A stretch of DNA of 64,000 bases from Candidatus Gastranaerophilales bacterium (GTDB taxonomy: Bacteria; Cyanobacteriota; Vampirovibrionia; Gastranaerophilales; Gastranaerophilaceae): NCBI GenBank assembly GCA_944324835.1, contig CALUXV010000001.1, positions 62,001-126,000 of the forward strand, given 5' to 3'. The position numbers were made by a program, and so were the translations under genes. Positions within the stretch are counted from its first letter, which is position 1, and the number at the start of each line of letters is the position of its first letter. Below the pieces are notes generated by a model. It worked only from the letters and a program-made list of their open reading frames with translations. It did no database searches and was not told the DNA's origin. Positions 55,780 to 63,410 of this stretch are shown piece after piece.

Positions 55780-55802
55780 CGGGCAGAAAAAACTCCTGCC
55801 CG
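55780..55802 (-). terminator. terminator of the EF-hand gene
   Basis: CGGGCAG/CTGCCCG, 7-bp stem with 9-nt loop, followed on the minus strand by a T-rich tract; 38 bp after the stop of the gene at 55840. Confidence 0.75.
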
Positions 55803-55839
55803 CAAAAATTTATTTAGTAAATGTATAAACACCCGCTAT

Positions 55840-56229
55840 TTAAGCAGATGTTTCAATATAAGAAGTAGCACCTGCAGAAAAAGCTGCTTCATTTGCCATA
55901 TAAGCATTTGCTGCTTGCGCTGTTGTTACAACATTTTCTGTAGAACGGCTGCCGAGTCCGGAAAAATTGGAGCCGTACTCACTAGAGACCTTGGCATAAT
56001 ATTGAGCCATTTCTGCATTGGTAACAACACCATCGGTATTGGTGTCCATCTCCTCTTTATAGAGCGAATCACCTTTAACTGCATAAACACCTTGATCTGC
56101 ATTTGCAGAAGAATCAACTTGGGTATTTTGAGCAGCTGATGGAGCCTCTTTTATGTTTACTTTTGGAGCTGAATTTAACGCTGATTCCGTAAGACTTAAA
56201 TTCAGCATCATTGCAGAAAGATCTGGCAT
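55840..56229 (-). CDS. small protein with a single EF-hand loop
   Basis: 129 residues, Ala/Ser/Asn-rich, no signal peptide. Residues about 62-73 are a perfect EF-hand calcium loop: D-T-N-T-D-G-V-V-T-N-A-E, inside YKEEM...MAQYYAKV helices. One such loop alone binds Ca2+ weakly unless it dimerises. Well-formed promoter and terminator indicate a separately expressed gene. It sits directly beside MG-SQ paralog C and its inverted fragment. Function unknown. Confidence 0.7.
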   Translation of the reverse strand: MPDLSAMMLNLSLTESALNSAPKVNIKEAPSAAQNTQVDSSANADQGVYAVKGDSLYKEEMDTNTDGVVTNAEMAQYYAKVSSEYGSNFSGLGSRSTENVVTTAQAANAYMANEAAFSAGATSYIETSA

Positions 56230-56255
56230 GTGATATGAATACTCCTTATATATTT

Positions 56256-56284
56256 ATTATAACTGTTCTATTTACACTTTTCAA
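56256..56284 (-). promoter_or_regulatory. consensus sigma-70 promoter of the EF-hand gene
   Basis: On the minus strand TTGAAA, exactly 17 bp, TATAAT, with an AAGGAG ribosome-binding site before the ATG at 56229. Among the best consensus promoters in the window. Confidence 0.7.
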
Positions 56285-56340
56285 GTGTTATAGAAATGAA
56301 AGTTTACAAAAGATAATATTTTAATTTTACATAAAATTCA

Positions 56341-56436
56341 TCAAGTAAATATCTTGAACGTGGCTTGAACGTTATCATCTATAATTTTCTTCAAGGAATC
56401 AAGTTCTGTTTTTATTGCATCTTGTTCTGTTTCAAT
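56341..56436 (-). pseudogene. inverted C-terminal fragment of MG-SQ paralog C
   Basis: Minus-strand reading gives ETEQDAIKTELDSLKKIIDD, NVQATFKIFT and a stop: the same 30 residues as the C-terminus of the gene at 56601-59294, with only a handful of silent or near-silent base differences over about 90 bp. Upstream in frame there is a stop and no start, so it is a remnant. It faces away from the intact gene, so that gene and its promoter are bracketed by inverted repeats. Confidence 0.85.
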
Positions 56437-56517
56437 TCAAACTCAAATAATAACAATCCTTTAATCAAACATCCCTCCCAAAATTGTAACAAATTGTAAA
56501 TAATGTTTTTAATAAGC

Positions 56518-56544
56518 TAATGTTTTAATAAAAAATGCCGTTAT
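56518..56544 (+). promoter_or_regulatory. sigma-28-like promoter of MG-SQ paralog C
   Basis: TAATGTTT (56518-56525), exactly 11 bp, GCCGTTAT (56537-56544). The following bases (ACGTAACATAATA) nearly repeat those after the paralog A promoter. An ATTGTAACAAA site is at 56483-56493. Confidence 0.6.
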
Positions 56545-56600
56545 ACGTAACATAATAACAATTATGTTACTTAGGAAAAGAAAAAGGGAACGTCGTAACA

Positions 56601-59294
56601 ATGGGAATGGCAGCATCACAAGTTAGATTTTTATCATTGCAAAGCCGCAAAAATACAATCGGCTTAAACTTGATGACGCTTTCTAACAGAAAGCTTGCCT
56701 TATCTCGTGATATGAATAGAGTTGCTGCAGAATATAATGAAGCAATGAACCAAAAAGTATTAAAATGGTCCGGAGATTCAGGTATAACTTATCAAGGATT
56801 AAATTATGATTTGTTAATGAAGCCAAACGCTGCAAACTCAACACTTCCTTATATCGTAACAGATGCACAAGGCAGAGTTGTTGTAGATGATAATACTATT
56901 GAACTTGACGGTCATGATACCGGTGTATCTTACCGTGATTTAGCTATGATGATTTCATCATATTCTGGATATAGTGCTGAGGACCAAAAAACACATTATA
57001 TGAATTTTAAAGTTGATAAAACAAATGGTTATACAGATAATTTAAGCGGTGCTGATACTGGAGTTACAGAAGATGATATCAGAAATACAAATGTTACCGG
57101 CGAAAATAAAGCAACTGCTGGTACTGCAAATGAACTTGAATATGAAATTGTATCGACTTCAAATCAATTAGCAAGTAACTCTTTACGTTACGATTTGATG
57201 GAAAAACTTGGTTTGATAAGTAAAACAGAAATAGAACAGATAAATGATTTAGAAATAGAATTGTATGGGCCATCAAAAAACCCTAATGCAGAGAAGTTTC
57301 CTATCGGTACATTAATGGGTAATTATTATCTTGCTCTTGCAAACTTAGAAGCATATAACGTATATAAACAAAATGGAGATTATGTTTATGCTGGAGGTTC
57401 TCAAGACCCTAATGATCCAACTACCGCTACAGGAAGTGCTCCTGATAAAGAAATTATGAGTAATGATGGAACTGCAACAATAACAATAAAAAATGATTAT
57501 GCTCCAACAACAGGAACGAATATAACATTTAATGGAGAGTCATCATATAGCAGTAAAGTCGATTATACTAAAATCTATGATTCTACTACTGGAGATGTAA
57601 CAGATTTAACAACTAAAACCGAAGATATTTATACTGGAACAAATGAAAACTTTAGCTATACAATAGCAGGTGGTAAAATTCAGTATACTTATACGGCATC
57701 ATCATTGATGACTGCTATGGGAAAAGTTGATACTACCGGTTGGTACTCAAAAAAGACTTGGGGAAAAAATCGATCAAATGGTTCAGAAATAGATGGCAGT
57801 ACAACTTGGGCAGATTTAATTTCTCAAAATAAAATGATTGAGACTTATATTAGCAGCAACTTTGATAATGGTAATAGAAGTGAATCAGCATTAAATTCAA
57901 TTGTTGATTCTTTAGCAACGGCTATAGCAAATAATGGAGCTATTCAAATAGATGCTACAGCATTAGATAAAGCTAAGCAAAGTACAAAGGCGTTTTTCAA
58001 TGGTAAAATTACAAATGGCGGGTCTATAAATAGTGATTGGATGCGGCCAGCACACAGTCAATCGACTGTAGAAAAAAAGGCGATTAATAAAGCAGAAGAA
58101 TCTAACTTGATAGGTGGTATGCGTAAGGGGGATAACTGGTTTACCCCTGGAGGTAGAACTTATCAGGCAGTTAGTGCTAGAAACTTATATAATACTTTTA
58201 TAACATTTTATAATTATTATTATAATGCTCCAACAGCAGCAGCCATAGTAGATTCTTCAGTAGGTACTTTTGATAGCGTAAATGTTACCCCAACAACATT
58301 TGACGAAAATTCTTATGATATGGGTTCTAAAACACCATTTACCTACAATGGGCAAAAATATATCAGAATTAAGGTAAAAGATGAAGACGGTTCTGGTATA
58401 GAATCATATGATTATTTCAAAGTAGATGCTTCTGGCAATATCGTTGGCAGTGCTGTTCAAAATGATACTTATGGAACTGATGCTGCAGGAAATAAAAAAG
58501 TGTTTAGAACGATATATAACAATGATGGCTCAGCTAATGGTTATGAAATTCAAGAAACAAATTATAATTCTCAAATTAATGTCGTTGGAGCAGGTTCTGC
58601 TTGGACTCCAAATAGTTCAATTACTGGAGGTGGCAGTGGCGCATCAGCAGTGCCTAGTGGTGACGTTCTCACATTAACTTATACTGATGAAGAAGGCAAT
58701 GCAGTTGAATACAAGTTAGGTAACTTCGTAAAAGATAGTAAGTATGCTACAACGATTGAAGGTTCTGCGGCATCAGATATAACAGCAGATTTGCAGGCAA
58801 AAGTTGATGAAGCTGCAAAAGCAAAAGATGCTGCAATCAATCAATTAGATAAGTTATTTGATGAAAAAGAATCTAAAATGATGGATTACTTTGATTCATT
58901 ATTTAAAATGATTGCTGAAAATGGCTGGGTTTATGATGAAAATGTTAATAATACAGCAAATAAAGAAGAAAGTAAAAATTACCTCAATGCAATGCTTCAA
59001 AACAATATGTACTTTGTAACAGAAGTTGATACATTGGATGGCACAGATTTTAACTATGCAACCAAACTTGCAACAAACGTAAGTAAAATATTTGAAGTAT
59101 ATGATGAAGATGCTCAAAATACGGCACTATCTCAATATGAGGCTGAAAAAGCAGAAATATCATCAAAAGAAAAACAAGTTGATATCAGAATGAATAAACT
59201 TGAAACAGAACAGGATGCAATAAAAACAGAACTTGATTCTTTGAAGAAAATCATAGATGATAACGTTCAAGCCACATTCAAGATATTTACATAA
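56601..59294 (+). CDS. MG-SQ family protein C
   Basis: 897 residues. N-terminus MGMAASQVRFLSLQSRKN, with a helical region to about residue 55 (LSNRKLALSRDMNRVAAEYNEAMNQ). The long middle is Asn/Thr/Ser/Asp-rich, with beta-type low-complexity stretches and no recognised domain. From about residue 725 helices return (ADLQAKVDEAAKAKDAAINQLDKLFDEKE), and the end is the family coiled coil (LETEQDAIKTELDSLKKI ... TFKIFT). No signal peptide or Cys. Composition suits a secreted or surface structure exported without a Sec signal, as for flagellar-type proteins; this is inference. Confidence 0.85.
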   Translation: MGMAASQVRFLSLQSRKNTIGLNLMTLSNRKLALSRDMNRVAAEYNEAMNQKVLKWSGDSGITYQGLNYDLLMKPNAANSTLPYIVTDAQGRVVVDDNTIELDGHDTGVSYRDLAMMISSYSGYSAEDQKTHYMNFKVDKTNGYTDNLSGADTGVTEDDIRNTNVTGENKATAGTANELEYEIVSTSNQLASNSLRYDLMEKLGLISKTEIEQINDLEIELYGPSKNPNAEKFPIGTLMGNYYLALANLEAYNVYKQNGDYVYAGGSQDPNDPTTATGSAPDKEIMSNDGTATITIKNDYAPTTGTNITFNGESSYSSKVDYTKIYDSTTGDVTDLTTKTEDIYTGTNENFSYTIAGGKIQYTYTASSLMTAMGKVDTTGWYSKKTWGKNRSNGSEIDGSTTWADLISQNKMIETYISSNFDNGNRSESALNSIVDSLATAIANNGAIQIDATALDKAKQSTKAFFNGKITNGGSINSDWMRPAHSQSTVEKKAINKAEESNLIGGMRKGDNWFTPGGRTYQAVSARNLYNTFITFYNYYYNAPTAAAIVDSSVGTFDSVNVTPTTFDENSYDMGSKTPFTYNGQKYIRIKVKDEDGSGIESYDYFKVDASGNIVGSAVQNDTYGTDAAGNKKVFRTIYNNDGSANGYEIQETNYNSQINVVGAGSAWTPNSSITGGGSGASAVPSGDVLTLTYTDEEGNAVEYKLGNFVKDSKYATTIEGSAASDITADLQAKVDEAAKAKDAAINQLDKLFDEKESKMMDYFDSLFKMIAENGWVYDENVNNTANKEESKNYLNAMLQNNMYFVTEVDTLDGTDFNYATKLATNVSKIFEVYDEDAQNTALSQYEAEKAEISSKEKQVDIRMNKLETEQDAIKTELDSLKKIIDDNVQATFKIFT

Positions 59295-59434
59295 TGCGTG
59301 TCTGGCGAATCAGTACTAATGGTAGACTAAAGTCTACCCTACATCTCTCCTTAATTAGAAGGCAATTAAAGGTGTAGGTTTAAGAGGTAGTTAATTGTAA
59401 GGAGATGTTATAATTAAATATCCGTACCGATAAG

Positions 59435-59460
59435 AACCTGAAATAAATTCAGGTTAACTT
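59435..59460 (+). terminator. probable terminator of MG-SQ paralog C
   Basis: 8-bp stem (59435-59442 with 59448-59455), 5-nt loop, followed by AACTTTT. Confidence 0.55.
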
Positions 59461-59569
59461 TTACCCAAATAATATTCACCTATTTCCCCCTTTGTAACAA
59501 AAATTTAACCCAAAGTATTGTATTTATAATATGTTTGGGTTATTATTTATTTTGTCAGAAAAGTTAACA

Positions 59570-59620
59570 ACTAAATATTTTGTGAAAGCCTTTAATTAGG
59601 CTGCGTTTCACGTATTTAGT
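59570..59620 (+). promoter_or_regulatory. structured 5' leader of the rpsE operon
   Basis: ACTAAATA (59570-59577) pairs with TATTTAGT (59613-59620), GTGAAA (59582-59587) with TTTCAC (59606-59611), AGCC with GGCT inside. This coaxial stem with internal loops lies 51 nt before the rpsE ATG and could be a ribosomal-protein autoregulatory leader. Confidence 0.4.
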
Positions 59621-59671
59621 AAAAATATAAAAGGCTAAAAGTTACACATTCTAAATTATGAAAGGTATAAC

Positions 59672-60364
59672 ATGACTGAAGAAAACAAAGAATTAGAAAC
59701 AGCTGTTGAAGAAACTGCTACAGAAGAAGTTACTGTTAGTGAAGAAACTGTTGCAGAAGCAGCTGAAGCAGCAGAAGCTGAAATTGCAGAATCTGCTGAA
59801 GAAACTGAAACTGCTGAAACAGCAAAACCAGCTAAAAGAACTCGTTCAAGAAAGAAAAAAATTGAAACTAAAGAAGAAAAACCAGAATCTGAATGGAAAG
59901 AACAAGTTGTTCAAATCAGCAGAGTTACAAAAGTTGTAAAAGGCGGTAAGAAACTTAGTTTCAGAGCTATCGTTATTGTAGGGAACCAAAAAGGACAAGT
60001 TGGTGTTGGCTGCGCTAAAGCTGCAGAAGTTATCATTGCTATCCAAAAAGCAATCGTTGACGGCAGAAAGAACCTTATCAACGTTCCTATTTTCAAAACA
60101 ACAATTCCTCACCCTATCAAAGCTCGCTCAGGTGCAGGTGCAGTAATGCTTAGACCGGCATCACAAGGTACAGGTATTATTGCCGGCGGTGCTGTTCGTT
60201 CAGTATTAGAATTGGCTGGTATTGAAAATATTCTTTCAAAATCATTAGGTTCTAATTCACCTCTAAACGCAGCAAATGCAACTATCGAAGCGTTAAAATC
60301 TTTAACTCCGTTCGCAGAAGTTGCTAAAAAACGCGGCTTGACTATGTCTGAACTTTTAAACTAG
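59672..60364 (+). CDS. rpsE: 30S ribosomal protein S5 with acidic N-terminal extension
   Basis: 230 residues. S5 proper begins near residue 75 ([40 protein letters not shown]) and ends normally. The first 50 residues are almost only E, A and T (ETATAEE-type repeats), followed by a basic patch (KRTRSRKKK). Such an extension is unusual for S5. S5 acts in decoding accuracy and mRNA unwinding. First gene of the rpsE-rpmD-rplO-secY block. Confidence 0.95.
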   Translation: MTEENKELETAVEETATEEVTVSEETVAEAAEAAEAEIAESAEETETAETAKPAKRTRSRKKKIETKEEKPESEWKEQVVQISRVTKVVKGGKKLSFRAIVIVGNQKGQVGVGCAKAAEVIIAIQKAIVDGRKNLINVPIFKTTIPHPIKARSGAGAVMLRPASQGTGIIAGGAVRSVLELAGIENILSKSLGSNSPLNAANATIEALKSLTPFAEVAKKRGLTMSELLN

Positions 60365-60415
60365 TCGGGTAATTTGAATTAAAATATTACATGAAATAAT
60401 AAGGAATATAATAAA

Positions 60416-60601
60416 ATGGCAAAGACAAAACAAATAAAAATAAAACTTGTTAAAAGTTTAATCGGTACTTCACCTGCTCAAAGAAAAATTGCTGCAGCTC
60501 TTGGTTTTTCTAAAAAAGACCAAATCGTTGAACACCAAGACAGTGCAACAATTATGGGTATGGTAAACAAAATTTCTCATTTAGTATCAATAGTAGAATA
60601 A
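60416..60601 (+). CDS. rpmD: 50S ribosomal protein L30
   Basis: 61 residues: KQIKIKLVKSLIGTSPAQRKIAAALGFSKKDQIVEHQDSATIMGMVNKISHLV, full family length. L30 is absent from most cyanobacteria as far as I recall, so its presence is worth noting for placement. Between rpsE and rplO as in the standard spc order. Confidence 0.95.
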   Translation: MAKTKQIKIKLVKSLIGTSPAQRKIAAALGFSKKDQIVEHQDSATIMGMVNKISHLVSIVE

Positions 60602-60624
60602 TTTAAGAAAGAAGGAATATAAAA

Positions 60625-61080
60625 ATGTCAAAAGATAAAATCACTTTAGAAGATTTAAGACCTGCTGAAGGCGCTACTTCTACAAAAAAACGTGTAGGCA
60701 GAGGTCGTGCTTCAGGGATGGGTAAAACATCTACCCGAGGTCACAACGGTGAAGGTCAACGTTCAGGCCAAAGCTCTAAAAGAGGTTTTGAAGGCGGTCA
60801 AATGCCTGGTTACAGACAATTACCTAAGTTGAAAGGTTTCCAAATCATCAACAGAAGAAATTGGGCTGAAATCAACGTTGGCAGATTAGAACAATTAAAT
60901 ATTTCTGACGTTTCTTTAGAATCTCTTAAAGAACTTAAAAAAGTTCACCCTTCAAGTGAAGCTTTAAGAGTTTTAGGAAACGGTGAAGTTAAGAAAGCTC
61001 TTAACATCAAAGCAGCATACGTATCACCTTCTGCAAAATCTAAGATTGAAGCAGCAGGCGGAAAGGTTGAGTTAGTATAA
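60625..61080 (+). CDS. rplO: 50S ribosomal protein L15
   Basis: 151 residues: LEDLRPAEGATSTKKRVGRGRASGMGKTSTRGHNGEGQRSG and FEGGQMPGYRQLPKLKGF are diagnostic. The stop overlaps the secY start (TAATG). Confidence 0.97.
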   Translation: MSKDKITLEDLRPAEGATSTKKRVGRGRASGMGKTSTRGHNGEGQRSGQSSKRGFEGGQMPGYRQLPKLKGFQIINRRNWAEINVGRLEQLNISDVSLESLKELKKVHPSSEALRVLGNGEVKKALNIKAAYVSPSAKSKIEAAGGKVELV

Positions 61081-62411
61081 TGGCACAAAATATTAAAATG
61101 CCTACAACAGCAGACCTTATGTCTATGTGGAATGCATCAGGGCTAAAAAGTAAAATCATTTTTACTTTCCTGATGATTGCTGCATTCAGATTCGGGGTTC
61201 AGCTGCCGATTTTTGGGATAAATAACGAAATTTTCTCAAGAATTGCAGGCGGAAATAATATTATCGGATTTCTTGATTTGTTTTCCGGTGGTGCACTCGG
61301 TAAGGTATCTATCTTTGCACTGGGTATCGGCCCATATATCACCGCACAAATCATTATGCAGCTATTGTCTGTCGTAATCCCTTCTTTGGAAAAACTTCAA
61401 AAAGAAGACGGAGAAGCAGGCAGACGTAAACTGTCACAGTATTCAAGACTGTTTACCGTTGTATTAGCAGCATTCCAGGCAATGGTATTTATGGCTTATA
61501 TGTCACACCTGCCCGGTGCAATAACAGTTAACCACACAATGTTCTACATATCTTCAGTGGTAACACTTACTGCAGGCTCTATTCTTGTTATGTGGATTTC
61601 TGAATTAATTACAGAAAAAGGTATCGGTAACGGCGGATCTTTAATCATCTTTGTCGGTATCATATCAGGGATTCCTTTGTACGCATCAAGAACGGCACAA
61701 TTGGTTGCAAGAGATCCGGGGTTACAATTTGGCTTATTCTTACTTCTTGCAATATTCTTTGCAACAATGGTTTTCATTGTAATAATGCAGGAAGCTGTAA
61801 GAAAAGTTATTATTGTTAACCCGAAAAGACAGGTCGGGAACAAGGTTTATGGCGGAGTTAATACGTTTATTCCGTTCAAGCTTAATCCGGGCGGAGTTAT
61901 GCCAATTATCTTTGCGATTGCAATACTATTATTCCCGTCAACTGTTTTGAGTGTTGTAGGACAAACCAATATACACAACGAAACACTTCAAAATATAGTT
62001 CTAACATTAAATAAGTTCTTTAGTCCTGACGGATTGGTATATTATGTAATATATTTTGCATTGATTGTTTTATTAACATTCTTCTATGCATCTATTATTC
62101 CTAATATGCAGCCAAAGGAAATTGCTAATAACCTGAAAAAATACGGTTCTTCTATTCCGGGAATTAAACCGGGCAGACCAACCGCAGAAGCTTTGGATAA
62201 AATATTATCAAAAACAACATTTATTGGAGCTTTAGGATTAGGACTTATTGCGTTAGTACCGTCATTTGCAAGTTATGTTACAAATATCAAAACCATACAA
62301 GGGATTGGAGCTACATCTCTAATCATCATGGTTGGGGTTGCACTTGATTTGATTAACCAAGTCAGAACACATTTACTTGCAAGAAACTATGAAACTTTTC
62401 TTAAAAACTAA
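61080..62411 (+). CDS. secY: protein translocase subunit SecY
   Basis: 443 residues, ten membrane helices. Central channel of Sec export and membrane insertion. FRFGVQLPIFGIN, FSGGALGKVSIFALGIGPYITAQIIMQLL (lateral gate) and SELITEKGIGNGGSLIIFVGI, then PGIKPGRPTAEALDKIL and a C-terminal RTHLLARNYE. No adk, map or infA follows, unlike the usual spc order. Confidence 0.97.
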   Translation: MAQNIKMPTTADLMSMWNASGLKSKIIFTFLMIAAFRFGVQLPIFGINNEIFSRIAGGNNIIGFLDLFSGGALGKVSIFALGIGPYITAQIIMQLLSVVIPSLEKLQKEDGEAGRRKLSQYSRLFTVVLAAFQAMVFMAYMSHLPGAITVNHTMFYISSVVTLTAGSILVMWISELITEKGIGNGGSLIIFVGIISGIPLYASRTAQLVARDPGLQFGLFLLLAIFFATMVFIVIMQEAVRKVIIVNPKRQVGNKVYGGVNTFIPFKLNPGGVMPIIFAIAILLFPSTVLSVVGQTNIHNETLQNIVLTLNKFFSPDGLVYYVIYFALIVLLTFFYASIIPNMQPKEIANNLKKYGSSIPGIKPGRPTAEALDKILSKTTFIGALGLGLIALVPSFASYVTNIKTIQGIGATSLIIMVGVALDLINQVRTHLLARNYETFLKN

Positions 62412-62430
62412 CTAGCGTAAATAAAATAAA

Positions 62431-63297
62431 CTAGGCAAAAAATGTCGTATTCTTATTAATTTGGGGTACGGCATTTTTTCTGTCTAAGTAATTAGATAGA
62501 GTTGCCGTATTTTGATTATTTATTCTGCCGTTCGCTGCATAAGCAGTCAATGCATTATAAATATCAGGGTTTACACCTTTATCCATCTCTGAGGCAAGAA
62601 TTTTTAGTGCCTCATTTTCACTCATCTGCCGTTTATAACTCCTTTTTTCTCGAAGTGCTGAATACTTATCCGCCATAGATACAATTTGAGAATTAATATC
62701 CATTTTTTCATTATCTGGCATCATTGGATACCCTAAATGAGCAGGGTTTTGATGGTGATATTTGATGACAGCAAGTGCGCCGTCACTTATTCCTTGATTT
62801 TTGAGTAGTTCGTAACTTAATGAAGAATGAAGCCGCATTATATTTTCTTCTTTAGGCGATAGTTTGTTCTGTTTTGTCAGAATTCCTTCCGGAATCAAGA
62901 CTTTCCCTATATCATGCAAAAGAGCACCATCTGCAATATCTTTTAAATCCGCTTGAGATTTTAAATTTGGCGGCAGGTTGTTATATATCGCAATTGCGGT
63001 ATTTTTTGTATCGACAGAGTGGTTATAAACATGTTTTTTGAATCCGTCAACATTTACATTGAGCGGAATTCCTTTTTCTGCCAGCATCCTTGTTATATCA
63101 GGATTTGAATAAACAATCGACAATAGTGTATTTCTGTCCAAATACTTATCAAGAGTTCCGTTCAGAGAGGTTCTGTCAGGACGATTTGGCAGAATTATAC
63201 GAGTGTCCCTACCTGAGTCATAAGGACGTACGACATTTATGGGGTACGTATTTTTTACTAAACCTTCAAAATTCATACGATAATTAAACCTACTCAT
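62431..63297 (-). CDS. HD-GYP-domain protein with altered active site
   Basis: 288 residues from MSRFNYRMNFEG (an in-frame TTG lies 24 nt upstream). Ankyrin-like helices (residues 45-80) precede an HD-GYP domain: H93, H128-D129-IGK, H157, H181-H182, G189-Y-P191 and MADKYSAL...RSYKR. The family motif HHExxDGxGYP reads HHQNPAHLGYP: the Glu and the DG are lost. Active members hydrolyse cyclic di-GMP. N-terminal RMNFEG recalls SINFRG in the protein at 1890-3209. Confidence 0.8.
   Translation of the reverse strand: MSRFNYRMNFEGLVKNTYPINVVRPYDSGRDTRIILPNRPDRTSLNGTLDKYLDRNTLLSIVYSNPDITRMLAEKGIPLNVNVDGFKKHVYNHSVDTKNTAIAIYNNLPPNLKSQADLKDIADGALLHDIGKVLIPEGILTKQNKLSPKEENIMRLHSSLSYELLKNQGISDGALAVIKYHHQNPAHLGYPMMPDNEKMDINSQIVSMADKYSALREKRSYKRQMSENEALKILASEMDKGVNPDIYNALTAYAANGRINNQNTATLSNYLDRKNAVPQINKNTTFFA
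62437..62479. terminator. terminator shared by secY and the HD-GYP gene end
   Basis: AAAAAATG-T-CGTA pairs with TACGGCATTTTTT across a 17-nt loop. The hairpin lies inside the last codons of the minus-strand gene. Confidence 0.6.
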
Positions 63298-63352
63298 ATA
63301 TAAAGTATTTGTTTTAAGCAAAATTTACTTAAAATCAAAAAAAGTTCTTATT

Positions 63353-63362
63353 TTGTTACAAT
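63353..63362. promoter_or_regulatory. TTGTTACAAT site between HD-GYP and M16 genes
   Basis: A TGT(A/T)ACA-centred dyad in the divergent intergenic region, of the type found before the MG-SQ genes. Confidence 0.3.
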
Positions 63363-63410
63363 GTTTAATATAAATAACAAATTTTTCTTAAAATATGGTT
63401 TTATAATAGT

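Larger units (their letters stand above)
59295..59671. other. 377-bp intergenic region with palindrome, terminator and structured leader
   Basis: From left to right: an exact palindrome GGTAGACT-AA-AGTCTACC (59321-59338), a terminator-like hairpin AACCTGAA/TTCAGGTT (59435-59455), a second hairpin AACCCAAA/TTTGGGTT (59507-59541), and a long imperfect hairpin (59570-59620) in the presumed leader of rpsE. A short 27-codon frame starting on the paralog C stop looks like chance. Confidence 0.6.

Noticed and set aside
59294-59377. 27-codon frame overlapping the paralog C stop (TAATG)
   Set aside because: It runs through the palindrome at 59321-59338, has no family match and no separate support.
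59426-59433. ACCGATAA, a sigma-28-like -10
   Set aside because: No TAAAG-type -35 stands 11 bp upstream (GTTATAAT there), and it lies between a gene end and a terminator hairpin.
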